A stretch of DNA of 64,000 nt from Candidatus Zipacnadia bacterium (GCA_029820995.1 JALGUG010000010.1:1-64000); one strand, 5' to 3'. Positions 1-9,607 are shown, counted from the first letter of the stretch. Numbers and translations: made by a program. Notes: generated by a model from the sequence alone, not told the origin.

Positions 1-1
1 A

Positions 2-1345
2 CTCGCGGAGGAATATCCTGATTGTCAGCTCGAGGTGAACGAGAGCGTCGAGGCGCTGCTGAAGAAAAATGTCCGGCGGCTGATCCTGGAGGAGGACTTC
101 CGTGCGGATGGACGGGGGTTGACTGATGTCCGACCGCTCTCCTCAGAGGTCGGCTTTCTGCCGCGGGCCCACGGGAGCGGATTGTTCTCGCGGGGTGAGA
201 CGCAGGTGATGACGATCGCCACCCTGGGGGCGATCCGCGATCAGCAACTAGTGCGCACGCTACAAGAGCCGGAAGATTTTAAGCGCTTCATGCACCACTA
301 CAACTTCCCGCCGTACTGCACTGGCGAGGCGCGACCGCTGCGCGGCGCCGGCCGGCGGGAGATCGGACACGGCGCGCTGGCGGAGAAGGCGCTGGTGCGG
401 ATGATCCCCGACGAGGTGGAGTTCCCGTACACGATTCGTCTCGTGTCCGAGGTGATGGAGTCAAACGGCTCTACGTCCATGGCCAGCGTCTGCGGTAGCA
501 CACTGGCGCTGATGGACGCAGGGGTGCCCATTCGGGCGCCAGTGGCGGGCATATCCATCGGCCTGATCCAGGAGGGGGCCGATCGGTACAAACTACTGAC
601 CGATATTCAGGGGCTGGAGGACTTCAAGGGCGATATGGATTTCAAGGTCGCGGGTACGCGGACCGGCGTCACAGCGATCCAGCTCGACACGAAACTGCCG
701 GGCCTGCCGCTCGAGCTACTGGTGGCGGCTCTTGAACAGGCGAAGGTCGCGCGCAACGAGATTCTGGATGATATGCTGTCCGTGCTGCCGCGACCGCGTC
801 AGGCGCTGTCGCCTTATGCGCCCCGGATCTTCACTGTAACGGTGGACAAAGAGAAGATCGGGATGGTCATCGGCCCCGGCGGGAAGATGATTCGCAAGAT
901 TGAGGAAGAATGTGACGTGGACATAGACATCGAGGACGACGGCACCGTGTACATCATTGCGCACGACGCGGAGGGGGCGGATCATGCCAAGCAGCTAATC
1001 TCCGACCTGGTGCGCGATGTGGAAGTCGGCGAGGTATTCACCGGCAAGGTTGTGAAGACGATGCCGTTTGGCGCCTTCTGCGAGATCGCCCCGGGCAAGG
1101 AGGGCCTGATCCACATTTCGCAGCTCGCGTGGGACCACACGGAGCGCACCGAGGACGTGGTGAAGGTCGGCGACGAAGTTAAGGTCAAGGTAGTGGAGGT
1201 GGACCCCTCTGGGAAGGTCCGCCTGAGTCGCAAGGCTCTGCTGCCGCGTCCGGACGGCGGGCGGCGCGGTGAAGGCGAGGAGCGGGGAGAAGGCGGACGA
1301 GGGGCAGGCAGTCGGCCGTACTTCCGCAACAAGCGTCGGCACTAA
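2..1345 (+). CDS. pnp: Polyribonucleotide nucleotidyltransferase (PNPase), 5' end outside window
   Basis: This is the C-terminal 447 residues of a roughly 700-residue enzyme. The frame is open from base 2, so the gene begins upstream and the GTG at 35 is internal. PNPase degrades RNA phosphorolytically from the 3' end as a trimer. The visible part is the second RNase PH core (FSRGETQ, PPYCTGEARP, GRREIGHGALAEKAL, SEVMESNGSTSMASVCG). A KH domain follows (about bases 830-1020, with IGPGGKMIRKI), then an S1 domain (about 1030-1245, with GEVFTGKVVKTMPFGAFCEI). It ends in a basic, Gly/Arg-rich tail. The M16 peptidase gene begins 18 bases downstream. PNPase followed by an M16 peptidase and lysine-pathway genes is an order known from Firmicutes. 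Confidence 0.97.
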   Translation, partial: LAEEYPDCQLEVNESVEALLKKNVRRLILEEDFRADGRGLTDVRPLSSEVGFLPRAHGSGLFSRGETQVMTIATLGAIRDQQLVRTLQEPEDFKRFMHHYNFPPYCTGEARPLRGAGRREIGHGALAEKALVRMIPDEVEFPYTIRLVSEVMESNGSTSMASVCGSTLALMDAGVPIRAPVAGISIGLIQEGADRYKLLTDIQGLEDFKGDMDFKVAGTRTGVTAIQLDTKLPGLPLELLVAALEQAKVARNEILDDMLSVLPRPRQALSPYAPRIFTVTVDKEKIGMVIGPGGKMIRKIEEECDVDIDIEDDGTVYIIAHDAEGADHAKQLISDLVRDVEVGEVFTGKVVKTMPFGAFCEIAPGKEGLIHISQLAWDHTERTEDVVKVGDEVKVKVVEVDPSGKVRLSRKALLPRPDGGRRGEGEERGEGGRGAGSRPYFRNKRRH

Positions 1346-1363
1346 ACGGCGACATTAGGCCGA

Positions 1364-2680
1364 ATGAAGGAGGTCGCGGCGTCGGGGACGAATCCCGACG
1401 CCGTGCTACGCTCAGGCATGAACCACCAGGACATTCCCCCCCATGTCACGGTGCTGGACAGTGGCGTTACGGTGATCTCTCAACGCATGGCGGGGCGGCG
1501 ACAGACGACGCTGGGCTTCTGGGTGCCGGCGGGGTCATGCCGGGAACGGCCCGAGGAGGCCGGCATCTCGCACTTGCTGGAGCACATGCACTTTAAAGGC
1601 ACCAAGCGCCGGACCGCCCGAGATATCAGCGTGCAGATGGAGGCCGTGGGGGCGGAGATCAACGGGTACACGGAGAGGGAGTTCACCTGCTACTATTGCT
1701 CGCTACTGGGCGACGACCTTCCGCTGGCCGTGGACGTGCTGACCGACATGGTGTGCGAGTCGCTGTTGGCGCCCGCGGACCTGGAGCTGGAACGCAACGT
1801 CGTACTGGAGGAGATCGCCAAGTACGAGGACTCGCCGGATGAGATCGTTCATGACCTCGTGCTGCGCGAACTATGGAACGGGCATCCCCTGGGCCAGAGG
1901 ATCCTGGGACAGGCCCAAGCCGTCCGGACGATTACGCGGGAACGTCTGCTGTCCTTTGTCCAACGCTTCTATAGTGCCTCACAAACGGTCGTCACGGCGG
2001 CAGGGGATGTAGATCATGAAGAACTGGTGCGCCTCTTGGCGGAGAGATACCAGACGAAGGGCGAGCCACAGGGCCTCCCGCCGACGGTCACGCCCGAGGT
2101 CCGTCCCGGGCGTAAAGTGTTGCCGGACGATACCGAGCAGGCCTATCTGTGTCTGGGCGCCAGCGGGGCAAGCCGCACCAGCAGTGACCGGTACCCTGAG
2201 ATGGTCTTGTGCTGCGCACTGGGCGGCGGGACCAGCAGCCGGCTATTCCAAACCATTCGCGAGCAGCGCGGACTGGCGTACAACGTGGGGGCCTATGCGC
2301 ATTCCTATGCCCAAACAGGCGCTCTGGTGATCTACGCGGGGAGCAACGCGCGCACCATGCCACAGGTCTTGGAGCTGAGCTTGCGCGAACTGAGAAGCAT
2401 CGCCCGCGACGGACTGGAGGAGGAGGAGCTGTCCCGGACGAAGCGGCAGCTAATTGCGGGATTGCGGCTCTCGATGGAGAATCCCGCCAACCAAGTGGAG
2501 CGCCTGGCCAGGTCATACCTGTATCACGGCAGGTTGCGCACCCCGGCAGAAATGGTGGCGAGCATCGAGAGCGTGACAGCCGCCCAGATCATCGAGATCG
2601 CGCGCCGGCGGTTCGATGACGAGCCGATGGCGCTGGCTGCCGTCGGCGATCTGGACGAGCGGTCCCTTGTGATCCCATAG
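1364..2680 (+). CDS. M16 family zinc peptidase (processing-peptidase-like)
   Basis: The protein is a pitrilysin/mitochondrial-processing-peptidase-type zinc protease of 438 residues. The inverted zinc motif HLLEH lies at bases 1571-1585, and the supporting glutamate lies in the ERNVVLEEIAKYED stretch. The C-terminal half carries the family's second, non-catalytic domain, with the typical GGGTSSRLFQTIREQRGLAYNV run. The length matches bacterial YmxG/MlpA-type one-domain-pair members. The start is uncertain. ATG 1364 gives the longest frame, but ATG 1418 yields the N-terminus typical of the family. A strong AAGGAGG at 1367-1373 sits inside the longer frame. It lies between pnp and dapB, as in Firmicutes, and its substrate is unknown. 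Confidence 0.92.
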   Translation: MKEVAASGTNPDAVLRSGMNHQDIPPHVTVLDSGVTVISQRMAGRRQTTLGFWVPAGSCRERPEEAGISHLLEHMHFKGTKRRTARDISVQMEAVGAEINGYTEREFTCYYCSLLGDDLPLAVDVLTDMVCESLLAPADLELERNVVLEEIAKYEDSPDEIVHDLVLRELWNGHPLGQRILGQAQAVRTITRERLLSFVQRFYSASQTVVTAAGDVDHEELVRLLAERYQTKGEPQGLPPTVTPEVRPGRKVLPDDTEQAYLCLGASGASRTSSDRYPEMVLCCALGGGTSSRLFQTIREQRGLAYNVGAYAHSYAQTGALVIYAGSNARTMPQVLELSLRELRSIARDGLEEEELSRTKRQLIAGLRLSMENPANQVERLARSYLYHGRLRTPAEMVASIESVTAAQIIEIARRRFDDEPMALAAVGDLDERSLVIP

Positions 2681-2712
2681 TTGAGTGCCGATCGTCCTGG
2701 GAGGGAGTGAAC

Positions 2713-3513
2713 ATGGGCATTTCCGTGACCGTTGCCGGTGCCGGCGGCTCCATGGGCCGCCAGGTAGTGAAAGCGGTGCAGGCGGCGGACGATCTGGACC
2801 TGGTCGGCGCTGTGGATCCGCAGGGCGTCGGCGAAGACAGTGGCCTGCTGGCTGGAGCGGAAGCGACCGGTGTCGAGATCCGGCCGCCGGAGGCCCTGGC
2901 TGCCGTGCTACGCGAGTCGGGCGCTGAAGTGCTGGTGGATTTCACCGCGCCCGCTGTAGTGATGGACAACGTGCGAACCGCGTTGGGGCTGGGGGTGTGC
3001 TGCGTGGTCGGCACCACGGGCTTTACGGAGGAAGCACTGGCTGAGTGCGCCCGGCTGTGCGCCGAGCACGGCTCCGCTGCGATCATTGCGCCCAACTTCA
3101 GCCTCGGGGCCAACATCATGATGCGCCTCGCGGCCGAAGCTGCTTGCTATATGGATTACGCGGAGATCATTGAGCTGCACCACGAACGGAAGAAGGATGC
3201 GCCCTCCGGCACGGCGATCAAGACCGCCGAGATGATGGCCGCCGCGCGCGGTCGAGACTTCGCACATGTGGAGACGGAGCTGCAGAGAGCTCCCGGAGCG
3301 CGGGGCGGACTGTGCTCGGGCATCCCGATTCACAGCGTGCGTCTTCAAGGTCTCGTCGCGCACCAGGAGGTGCTGTTCGGCGGACAAGGCGAGGTCCTGC
3401 GAATTCGCCACGACTCGATCAGCCGCGAGTCATTCATGCCCGGGGTGCTCTTGGCGATACGAAAAGTCAGGGGTCTTGAGGGACTGACGTACGGTCTCGA
3501 CCGCTTGCTGTAG
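2713..3513 (+). CDS. dapB: 4-hydroxy-tetrahydrodipicolinate reductase
   Basis: DapB reduces hydroxy-tetrahydrodipicolinate with NAD(P)H in lysine and meso-diaminopimelate synthesis, and so feeds peptidoglycan. The N-terminal nucleotide-binding loop reads VAGAGGSMGRQ. The signature ELHHERKKDAPSGTA has the catalytic pair His156-His157 and nearby lysines 160-161. The length of 266 residues is normal. ATG 2713 is chosen because GGGAGGG lies 8 bases upstream; the GTG two codons earlier has no better site. It is followed by asd after a 94-base gap. Confidence 0.96.
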   Translation: MGISVTVAGAGGSMGRQVVKAVQAADDLDLVGAVDPQGVGEDSGLLAGAEATGVEIRPPEALAAVLRESGAEVLVDFTAPAVVMDNVRTALGLGVCCVVGTTGFTEEALAECARLCAEHGSAAIIAPNFSLGANIMMRLAAEAACYMDYAEIIELHHERKKDAPSGTAIKTAEMMAAARGRDFAHVETELQRAPGARGGLCSGIPIHSVRLQGLVAHQEVLFGGQGEVLRIRHDSISRESFMPGVLLAIRKVRGLEGLTYGLDRLL

Positions 3514-3607
3514 ATTACGCTGGTACCGACTCAGGGAAGGGGATAACGGCCTAGGAGCACGCCCGGTTTAGCTCCTGAACACTCGGAGAGGAAAACAGGT
3601 GACCGCC

Positions 3608-4705
3608 ATGGCTCTTAGAACCGGTTTGGTCGGCGTCGGTCCGGTGGGCGATCAGATCTACTCAATCATCAGGGAGAACCAGTTCCCCGTCGAGGGCGAA
3701 GTGGTCGTCATGGCCACCTCGGAACGCGAGGAGACGCTAGCGGGCGAACAAGTGGCGGTGAAGCAGGTTTGTGAGGAGCTATTCCGAGGGCTGGATGTCG
3801 TTTTCTTTGCCGGCAAGGAAGGCGCCAAGGGCGCCAGTGTGCAGTGGGCCTCCACCGCCATCAAGCAGGGAGCGTACATTGTAGACAACGGGGGCGACTT
3901 CCGGATGCACCCGGGCATCCCCCTGGTCGTGCCCGAAGTCAACATGGACGAGGTAACGCCCGAGACCCGGCACGTGACCAGCCCCAACTGCTCCACCATC
4001 CAAATGGTGGTCGCGCTGGCGCCGCTGCATCGGGTCGCCCGGCTCAAGCGGATCGTGGTCTCAACCTACCAGGCGGTCAGCGGCTGGGGCGGCAAGGCGC
4101 GCCAGGTCCTGAAGAGCCAGGCCGCTGCCGCTCTGGCCGGCGAGGAAGTCCCCGAAGATCCCTCGGTGTTCCAACGGCCGATTGCCTTTGATTGCCTGCC
4201 GCACATTGACCGCTTCTTGCCTACGGGATACACCAAGGAAGAGATGAAAATGGTGCATGAGACGCGCAAGATCTTCGGCGACCACACGCTCCAGATCAGC
4301 GCCACCACGGTGCGGGTGCCCGTGGACGTGGGCCATGCGGAAGCGATCAACGCCGAGTTCAAGCAGCGGATCACGGCCGCGAAAGCGCTGGAGATCCTGC
4401 GCGATCCGGAGCAAGCGCCGGGCGTGTTTGTGCTCGACGGACCCTCGACCGATCCACAAGCCGTCGAGAAGAGAAACGATCCGCTCGAGCGTCAGTATCC
4501 GACGCCCAAGGACGTCGAGCGGGAGGAGTTCAAGAATCTCGTCCTGGTGGGACGAGTGCGGCAGGATGAGACCGTGGACAGTGGGCTGAACCTCTGGTGC
4601 GTGGCCGACAATCTGCGCAAGGGTGCGGCGCTGAATGTGGTCCAGATCGCCGAGCAGATGATCCAGCGCGGCATTCTGGACCCGGACCGGCACCGGGAGG
4701 TCTGA
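3608..4705 (+). CDS. asd: Aspartate-semialdehyde dehydrogenase family protein
   Basis: Asd reduces aspartyl phosphate to the semialdehyde, the branch point for lysine/DAP, threonine and methionine. The active-site cysteine is Cys128 in SPNCSTIQMVVAL. The hexapeptide-like VVPEVN and a C-terminal VGHAEAIN segment also fit the family. At 365 residues it is slightly long. The N-terminal nucleotide loop reads GVGPVG instead of the usual GATGxVG, and the normal DNSSAFR-type segment is DNGGDFR, so this is a divergent member. ATG 3608 is preferred over GTG 3599 because GAGAGGA lies 13 bases upstream of the ATG and only 4 upstream of the GTG. A weak inverted repeat (AGGAGC/GCTCCT, 3553-3576) precedes it. 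Confidence 0.85.
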   Translation: MALRTGLVGVGPVGDQIYSIIRENQFPVEGEVVVMATSEREETLAGEQVAVKQVCEELFRGLDVVFFAGKEGAKGASVQWASTAIKQGAYIVDNGGDFRMHPGIPLVVPEVNMDEVTPETRHVTSPNCSTIQMVVALAPLHRVARLKRIVVSTYQAVSGWGGKARQVLKSQAAAALAGEEVPEDPSVFQRPIAFDCLPHIDRFLPTGYTKEEMKMVHETRKIFGDHTLQISATTVRVPVDVGHAEAINAEFKQRITAAKALEILRDPEQAPGVFVLDGPSTDPQAVEKRNDPLERQYPTPKDVEREEFKNLVLVGRVRQDETVDSGLNLWCVADNLRKGAALNVVQIAEQMIQRGILDPDRHREV

Positions 4706-4715
4706 GGGGGCGGGC

Positions 4716-6065
4716 ATGAGCAAGGTGGCGCTGGTCTCGCTGGGCTGCGCTAAGAACCTGGTTGACTCCGAGGTGATGTTGGGTCTCCTGGCAGAGGCTG
4801 GACACACGATCGTGGAAGAGGTGACAGAGGCGGAAACGATCATCGTGAACACCTGTGCGTTCATCGAGCCCGCCAAGGAGGAAGCAATCGAGGCTCTGCT
4901 GGAGCTATCGGACCTGAAGGCGCAGGGAACATGCCGCCGGCTGATTTGCGCGGGCTGTTTGGCCCAGCGGTACAGCACGGACCTGCGGCTGGAACTGCCC
5001 GAGGTGGACGCATTCGCCGGGACCGACGCAATCCAAGAGATCGTCGCGGTGGTGGAGGGTCGTGAGCTGGCCGGCTGCCGGGGGGCCGGGAGCTTTCTGT
5101 ACTCGAGTGCAACGCCGCGGCTCCGCGCCGCGCCGCAGTGGTCGGCGTATCTGAAGATTGCCGAGGGCTGTGACCACGAGTGCACCTTCTGCGCAATCCC
5201 CGCCATTCGAGGGCCGCAGCAGAGCCGGCCGCCCGCCGATATCCTCGCCGAGTACCGGGCGCTGGTGGCGGAGGGCGTATGCGAGGTCAACCTCATCGCC
5301 CAGGACACCTCAGCCTACGGCAGGGACCTCGGCAACGCGAGTCTGGAAGGGTTGCTGCGTCAGCTTGACACAGTGGAGTTCGACGGGTGGCTGCGCGTGC
5401 TATACATGCATCCGGCGCACATTACGCCGGGCCTCTTGGCCGCGCTGGCCGAAGTTTCAGCCGTCGTTCCATACGTGGACATCCCGCTGCAACATGCCGC
5501 GCCCTCGCTCCTGGAGGCGATGGGCCGACCGGGCAGCCCGGAGAGTCATCTTGATTTGCTCCAGCGGATCCGGGAGGCCCTTCCGGCAGTGGCGATTCGC
5601 ACTACGTTCCTGGTCGGCTTCCCCGGCGAGACGGAAGAGGACTTCGATCTGCTGTGTGACTTCGTCACCGAAGCGCGCTTCGATCGGCTGGCGTGCTTTG
5701 CTTTCTCGCGCGAGGAGGACACGCCGGCCCACGACCTGCCGGCTCAGGTGGCGGCCGAAGTGGCCCGGGAGCGGCTTGACCGGCTGATGGAGCTGCAGGA
5801 GCCGATCTCACTGGCGCGGAACACAGAGCTAGTTGGAGGGCGTCTGCGCGTCCTGCTCGAGGACTTCGACCCGCCGACCGGCGGGATGAAGGGACGAAGC
5901 TACCGCGATGCGCCGGAAGTAGACGGGGAGGTCATCGTCGGTGACTGCCGCGGCGACCCGGGCGACTTCGTCGAGGTGCTGATCACTGCCGGCGAGGTCC
6001 ACGATCTGAGGGGACAGGTCGTCCGGGGTCAAGCGCCCCGCAAGCTGCAGTCTGCAACACGATAA
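4716..6065 (+). CDS. rimO: Ribosomal protein S12 methylthiotransferase
   Basis: RimO is a radical SAM enzyme with two iron-sulfur clusters. It adds a methylthio group to the conserved aspartate of ribosomal protein S12. The N-terminal UPF0004 domain opens with VALVSLGCAKNLVDSE, the signature that separates RimO from MiaB. The radical SAM cysteines are Cys152, Cys156 and Cys159 in EGCDHECTFC. A TRAM domain occupies roughly the last 65 residues. The length of 449 residues is normal. The start lies 10 bases after asd, so it is probably cotranscribed. Confidence 0.96.
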   Translation: MSKVALVSLGCAKNLVDSEVMLGLLAEAGHTIVEEVTEAETIIVNTCAFIEPAKEEAIEALLELSDLKAQGTCRRLICAGCLAQRYSTDLRLELPEVDAFAGTDAIQEIVAVVEGRELAGCRGAGSFLYSSATPRLRAAPQWSAYLKIAEGCDHECTFCAIPAIRGPQQSRPPADILAEYRALVAEGVCEVNLIAQDTSAYGRDLGNASLEGLLRQLDTVEFDGWLRVLYMHPAHITPGLLAALAEVSAVVPYVDIPLQHAAPSLLEAMGRPGSPESHLDLLQRIREALPAVAIRTTFLVGFPGETEEDFDLLCDFVTEARFDRLACFAFSREEDTPAHDLPAQVAAEVARERLDRLMELQEPISLARNTELVGGRLRVLLEDFDPPTGGMKGRSYRDAPEVDGEVIVGDCRGDPGDFVEVLITAGEVHDLRGQVVRGQAPRKLQSATR

Positions 6066-6086
6066 ACCCAAGGAGAGCCTGGCCTA

Positions 6087-7571
6087 ATGGTTAGTGATAA
6101 GCCTCGGGTGCGGTTCCCACCCTCGCCGACCGGCTTTCTACACGTCGGCAATGCCCACACCTTTGTGTTCAATTGGCTGTTTGCTCGGCGACTGGGCGGA
6201 CAAGTGGTGCTGCGCATTGAGGATACGGACGAGCTGCGGTCCACGCCGGAAGCGCTCGACGCGATCTACGACGGTCTCAAGTGGCTGGGGCTGGACTGGG
6301 ACGAGGGCCCGGACATTGGCGGCCCCCACGGGCCGTACATCCAGTCGGAGCGATTGCAGATCTACAACAGGTACTGTGACCAGCTCCTCGCATCCGGACG
6401 GGCATACCCGTGCTACTGCACCAAAGAGGAGCTGGACCAGCGACGGGAGGAGTTGCGGGCCGCCGGAATGCCGCCGCGGCTGGTTTGCCCCTGCCGAGAA
6501 CTGAGCGACGACCAACGAGCGGCGAAGGAGGCCGAAGGGCGGCGCCCGGCTGTGAACTTCAAGATGGCCGAGACCGGCGTGACGGTTGTGGAAGACCTGA
6601 TCCGCGGACGGCTGGAGTTCGCCAACTCAGAAATGGGCGATGTGGTGATTCGCAAGTCGTCGGGGTACCCCACCTATCACTTCGCCGTGGTCGTAGATGA
6701 CCACCTAATGAAGATCACCCACGTGATCCGCGGCGAAGACCACATCTCGAATACGCCGCGGCACTTGCAGATCATGGATGCGCTGGGCTTTGAGCGGCCC
6801 CAACACGCCCATTTGCCCATGGTGCTGGGAGAGGACCGCACGAAGCTCTCCAAGCGGCACGGGGCGACGAACGTGGCCGATTATCGGGAGATGGGCTTTC
6901 TACCGGATGCCATGCTCAACTACTTGGCGCTGCTGGGCTGGTCACCAGGCGGTGAGGAGGAGATCTTCTCGCGGGCGGAATTGATCGAGCGCTTTGACCT
7001 CAGTCGAGTGGGCAAAGCAGGCTCGGTGTTCGAACGCGGCAAGTTGGAGTACGTCAACAGCGAGCACATCAAGCGAGCGCCGCGGGAAAGCCTGCTGGAG
7101 CAGATGGTCCCCATCTTTCAGGAGCAGGGCCTTCTGGAGCAGGAGCCCTCCGCGGAGCGGCTGGAGTGGCTCGGGCGGGTGATCGAGCTGATGCGGGAGC
7201 GGATGCGCACACTGCGCGAGTTGGGCGAGCGCAACCGATACTTCTTCACCGACGAGTTCGACTACGATGAGAAGGCACGTCGGAAGTGGCTGTCGCGACC
7301 GGAGGTCCCGGGTCGCTTGCGCGCATTGGCCGACCGAATCGAGACGCTGGAGCGCTACGACGCCGAGAGCCTCGAAGCTCTGGCGCGCGCCTTGGCTCAG
7401 GAGCTGGAAATCGGCACCGGCCAACTGTTCCACCCGTGCCGGGCGGCGGTGACGGGCTGCACTGTGGGGCCCAGCCTGTTTCACCTGATGGAACTGCTGG
7501 ATCAAGCCGATGTGGTGCGGCGCCTGAGGCGCGCCGCGGACTTCGCGGAGAGACTGTCCCAGCAATCGTGA
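6087..7571 (+). CDS. gltX: Glutamyl-tRNA synthetase
   Basis: This class I synthetase charges tRNA-Glu. The HIGH-type motif appears as FPPSPTGFLHVGNAH near the N-terminus. The KMSKS-type loop is KLSKR at residues 253-257. A pair of CxC motifs (Cys109/Cys111 and Cys134/Cys136) resembles the structural zinc site of some GluRS enzymes. The length is 494 residues, with a full C-terminal anticodon-binding region. AAGGAG lies about 11 bases before the ATG. Whether the enzyme is discriminating or also charges tRNA-Gln cannot be told from this window, since gatCAB and glnS are not here. Confidence 0.96.
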   Translation: MVSDKPRVRFPPSPTGFLHVGNAHTFVFNWLFARRLGGQVVLRIEDTDELRSTPEALDAIYDGLKWLGLDWDEGPDIGGPHGPYIQSERLQIYNRYCDQLLASGRAYPCYCTKEELDQRREELRAAGMPPRLVCPCRELSDDQRAAKEAEGRRPAVNFKMAETGVTVVEDLIRGRLEFANSEMGDVVIRKSSGYPTYHFAVVVDDHLMKITHVIRGEDHISNTPRHLQIMDALGFERPQHAHLPMVLGEDRTKLSKRHGATNVADYREMGFLPDAMLNYLALLGWSPGGEEEIFSRAELIERFDLSRVGKAGSVFERGKLEYVNSEHIKRAPRESLLEQMVPIFQEQGLLEQEPSAERLEWLGRVIELMRERMRTLRELGERNRYFFTDEFDYDEKARRKWLSRPEVPGRLRALADRIETLERYDAESLEALARALAQELEIGTGQLFHPCRAAVTGCTVGPSLFHLMELLDQADVVRRLRRAADFAERLSQQS

Positions 7572-7604
7572 CGCAGGCCAGCAAGTGTACGCTCAGCGCC
7601 TGCG
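7572..7604 (+). other. Inverted repeat directly after gltX
   Basis: CGCAGGC (7572-7578) is repeated inverted as GCCTGCG (7598-7604) with a 19-base loop, starting at the base after the gltX stop. No U-tract follows, so it is not a standard intrinsic terminator. It may be an RNA-stability hairpin between gltX and the next gene. Confidence 0.3.
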
Positions 7605-7630
7605 CCCGGAGTTAGGAAGAGGGTCAACGC

Positions 7631-9607
7631 TTGGCTTCGGAGTTGAGCGAAAGCCGTACCCCTGCGACAACTGACCAAGGCGGCCCGAGCCGAGGAGTAA
7701 CCGGCCGGGCTGTCTTTATTGCCCTCCTGCTGATTCCCCCCAATGCCTATTGGATCACGCAGATGGCCGTCGTCCGCTACGAGGGCCATCCCACGACGGT
7801 GTCGCTGTTTTACAACACCGTCTTCATCCTGCTCGTGCTCATCGGGCTCAATGCGGTCCTGCATCGGTGGCTGCCGCGGATCGCGCTGCACCGTAACGAA
7901 CTGCTGGTCATCTACTTGATGCTGTGCTTGGCCTCCAGCTTGTGTTCGCACGACATGATCCAGGTGCAGGCACCGGAGATCAGCTATCCGTATCATTTCG
8001 CCACGCCCGAGAACAAGTGGGAGGACCTGTTTTTCAAGTACTTGCCCGAGCATCTGATCATCAGCGATCCGGCAATACTCGATCCGGCGTTCGACGGAGG
8101 CACGACGCTCTACACGGCGCAGCGACTGCTGGCCTGGGGACGCCCCGCGCTGTGGTGGACGGCTTTCCTGGCAGTGCTGTGTGGCATGATGCTGTGCCTG
8201 AACGCGCTGCTGCGGCGGCGGTGGATGGAGCGGGAGAAGCTGACGTATCCCATCACGCACCTGCCGCTGGAGATGACCGAGGCGCGCACTCCGCTGTGGC
8301 ACAGTCGCCTGCTCTGGATCGGCTTCGGCGTTGCGGGGGCAATTGATCTGCTGAACGGTCTACACGAACTGTATCCCGCGGTGCCGCTGATCAAGGTGCG
8401 GGTGGTTCATTTCGACGCTTATATGAACTCGCTGTTCGTGGGGGCACCGTGGGTGGCGCTGCGCGGGACGCGGATCTCCTTCTATCCCTTTGCCGTTGGC
8501 CTGGGGCTGCTGCTCCCCACGGACCTGCTCTTCTCTTGCTGGTTCTTCTATCTCTTCTGGCGCGCTCAACGGCTGGTCGCCTTCATGCTGGGATGGAATC
8601 AGATTCCGGGCTTTCCCTTTGTCGAGGAGCAGTCCAGCGCCGCGTACCTCGGACTATGCCTATTCGCGCTCTATACCGGGCGCCAACACTGGCGTGCGAT
8701 CTGGGACCACCTGTGGGGTGCCCGGCGCCTGGACGACCGGGGCGAACCCTTGCCCACCAGCGGCGCCGTCATCGGGCTGTTTGCAGGTGTTTTGTTCCTG
8801 TTTGCTTTCTCCGCCAAGGTTGGGCTGTCCCCCTGGGTCACGCCGCTGTTCTTTGGCCTGTACTTCATGCTGTCGCTGGCGGTAACGCGCATTCGGGCTG
8901 AGCTGGGACCGCCCGCGCACGACCTGCACCGTGGCGGCCCCGACTGGATCCTGGTGAACCTGTTCGGCACGCGCCCCTCGCCCCTGGGCCCGCGCAACCT
9001 CATGGGGCTGTCGGTGTACTTCTGGTTCAACCGCGCCTATCGGGGCCATCCGATGCCCCATCAGCTCGAGGGTTTCAAGATCGCCGAGGTTACGGGCGTG
9101 AGCATGAGTCGGCTCAGCGGCGCCTTTGTGCTGGTGAGCGTGGTGGGGGCCCTGGCAGCCTACTGGGCGCAAGTGCACTCGTACTACTCATACGGGATGT
9201 CGGCGAAGATGTCATTCGTGGCGCAGGTGTTCGGCCGCGAGCCGTACCAGCGGCTTCAGTCGTGGCTGACGGTGGCACACGGACCAGACTATTGGGCGCT
9301 GGGCGCGTACGCTGTGGGAATGGCCTTCACGCTGGTGCTGATGGCGCTGCGAATGCGGTTCGTCTGGTGGCCCTTCCATCCGGTGGGATATGCGATCTCC
9401 AGCAGTTGGTCCATGAACTGTCTCTGGGTGCCCCTGCTGATTGCGTGGATCGCCAAGGTTGTGGTGACTCGCTATAGCAGCTCGAACGTGTTCCGGTCCC
9501 TGATACCGCTGGCGCTGGGCCTAATCCTGGGCGAGTTTGTAATCGGCAGCCTGTGGTGCCTGCTGGGCATTGCCTTACAGATCAACACGTACAGCTTCTG
9601 GGTCTAG
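7631..9607 (+). CDS. Polytopic membrane protein, DUF6785/DUF6784 type
   Basis: This is a 658-residue integral membrane protein with about a dozen hydrophobic segments. It resembles the DUF6785 (N-terminal) plus DUF6784 (C-terminal) proteins that are common in Armatimonadota and Planctomycetota and have an oligopeptide-transporter-like fold. Recognisable stretches are HRNELLVIYLMLCLASS, REKLTYPITHLPLEM and, late in the protein, FWWP-like motifs (RFVWWPFHPVGYAISSSW). The start is TTG 7631, with AGGAAGAGGG about 9 bases upstream; no ATG lies nearby. Its TAG stop (9605-9607) is the left end of a palindromic repeat. Function is unknown; a transport role is inferred from fold only. Confidence 0.8.
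   Translation: MASELSESRTPATTDQGGPSRGVTGRAVFIALLLIPPNAYWITQMAVVRYEGHPTTVSLFYNTVFILLVLIGLNAVLHRWLPRIALHRNELLVIYLMLCLASSLCSHDMIQVQAPEISYPYHFATPENKWEDLFFKYLPEHLIISDPAILDPAFDGGTTLYTAQRLLAWGRPALWWTAFLAVLCGMMLCLNALLRRRWMEREKLTYPITHLPLEMTEARTPLWHSRLLWIGFGVAGAIDLLNGLHELYPAVPLIKVRVVHFDAYMNSLFVGAPWVALRGTRISFYPFAVGLGLLLPTDLLFSCWFFYLFWRAQRLVAFMLGWNQIPGFPFVEEQSSAAYLGLCLFALYTGRQHWRAIWDHLWGARRLDDRGEPLPTSGAVIGLFAGVLFLFAFSAKVGLSPWVTPLFFGLYFMLSLAVTRIRAELGPPAHDLHRGGPDWILVNLFGTRPSPLGPRNLMGLSVYFWFNRAYRGHPMPHQLEGFKIAEVTGVSMSRLSGAFVLVSVVGALAAYWAQVHSYYSYGMSAKMSFVAQVFGREPYQRLQSWLTVAHGPDYWALGAYAVGMAFTLVLMALRMRFVWWPFHPVGYAISSSWSMNCLWVPLLIAWIAKVVVTRYSSSNVFRSLIPLALGLILGEFVIGSLWCLLGIALQINTYSFWV

Noticed and set aside
4061-5308. 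A 415-codon minus-strand frame.
   Set aside because: It overlaps asd and rimO, both firmly identified. The composition is that of a shadow frame.
6068-6130. A tRNA-Glu-like stretch at the gltX start (CTAATGGTTAG, then a 5-bp stem with 7-base loop).
   Set aside because: There is no acceptor stem or anticodon arm, and the bases are explained by the gltX start codon and the conserved HIGH-motif coding region. Mimicry is possible but unsupported.
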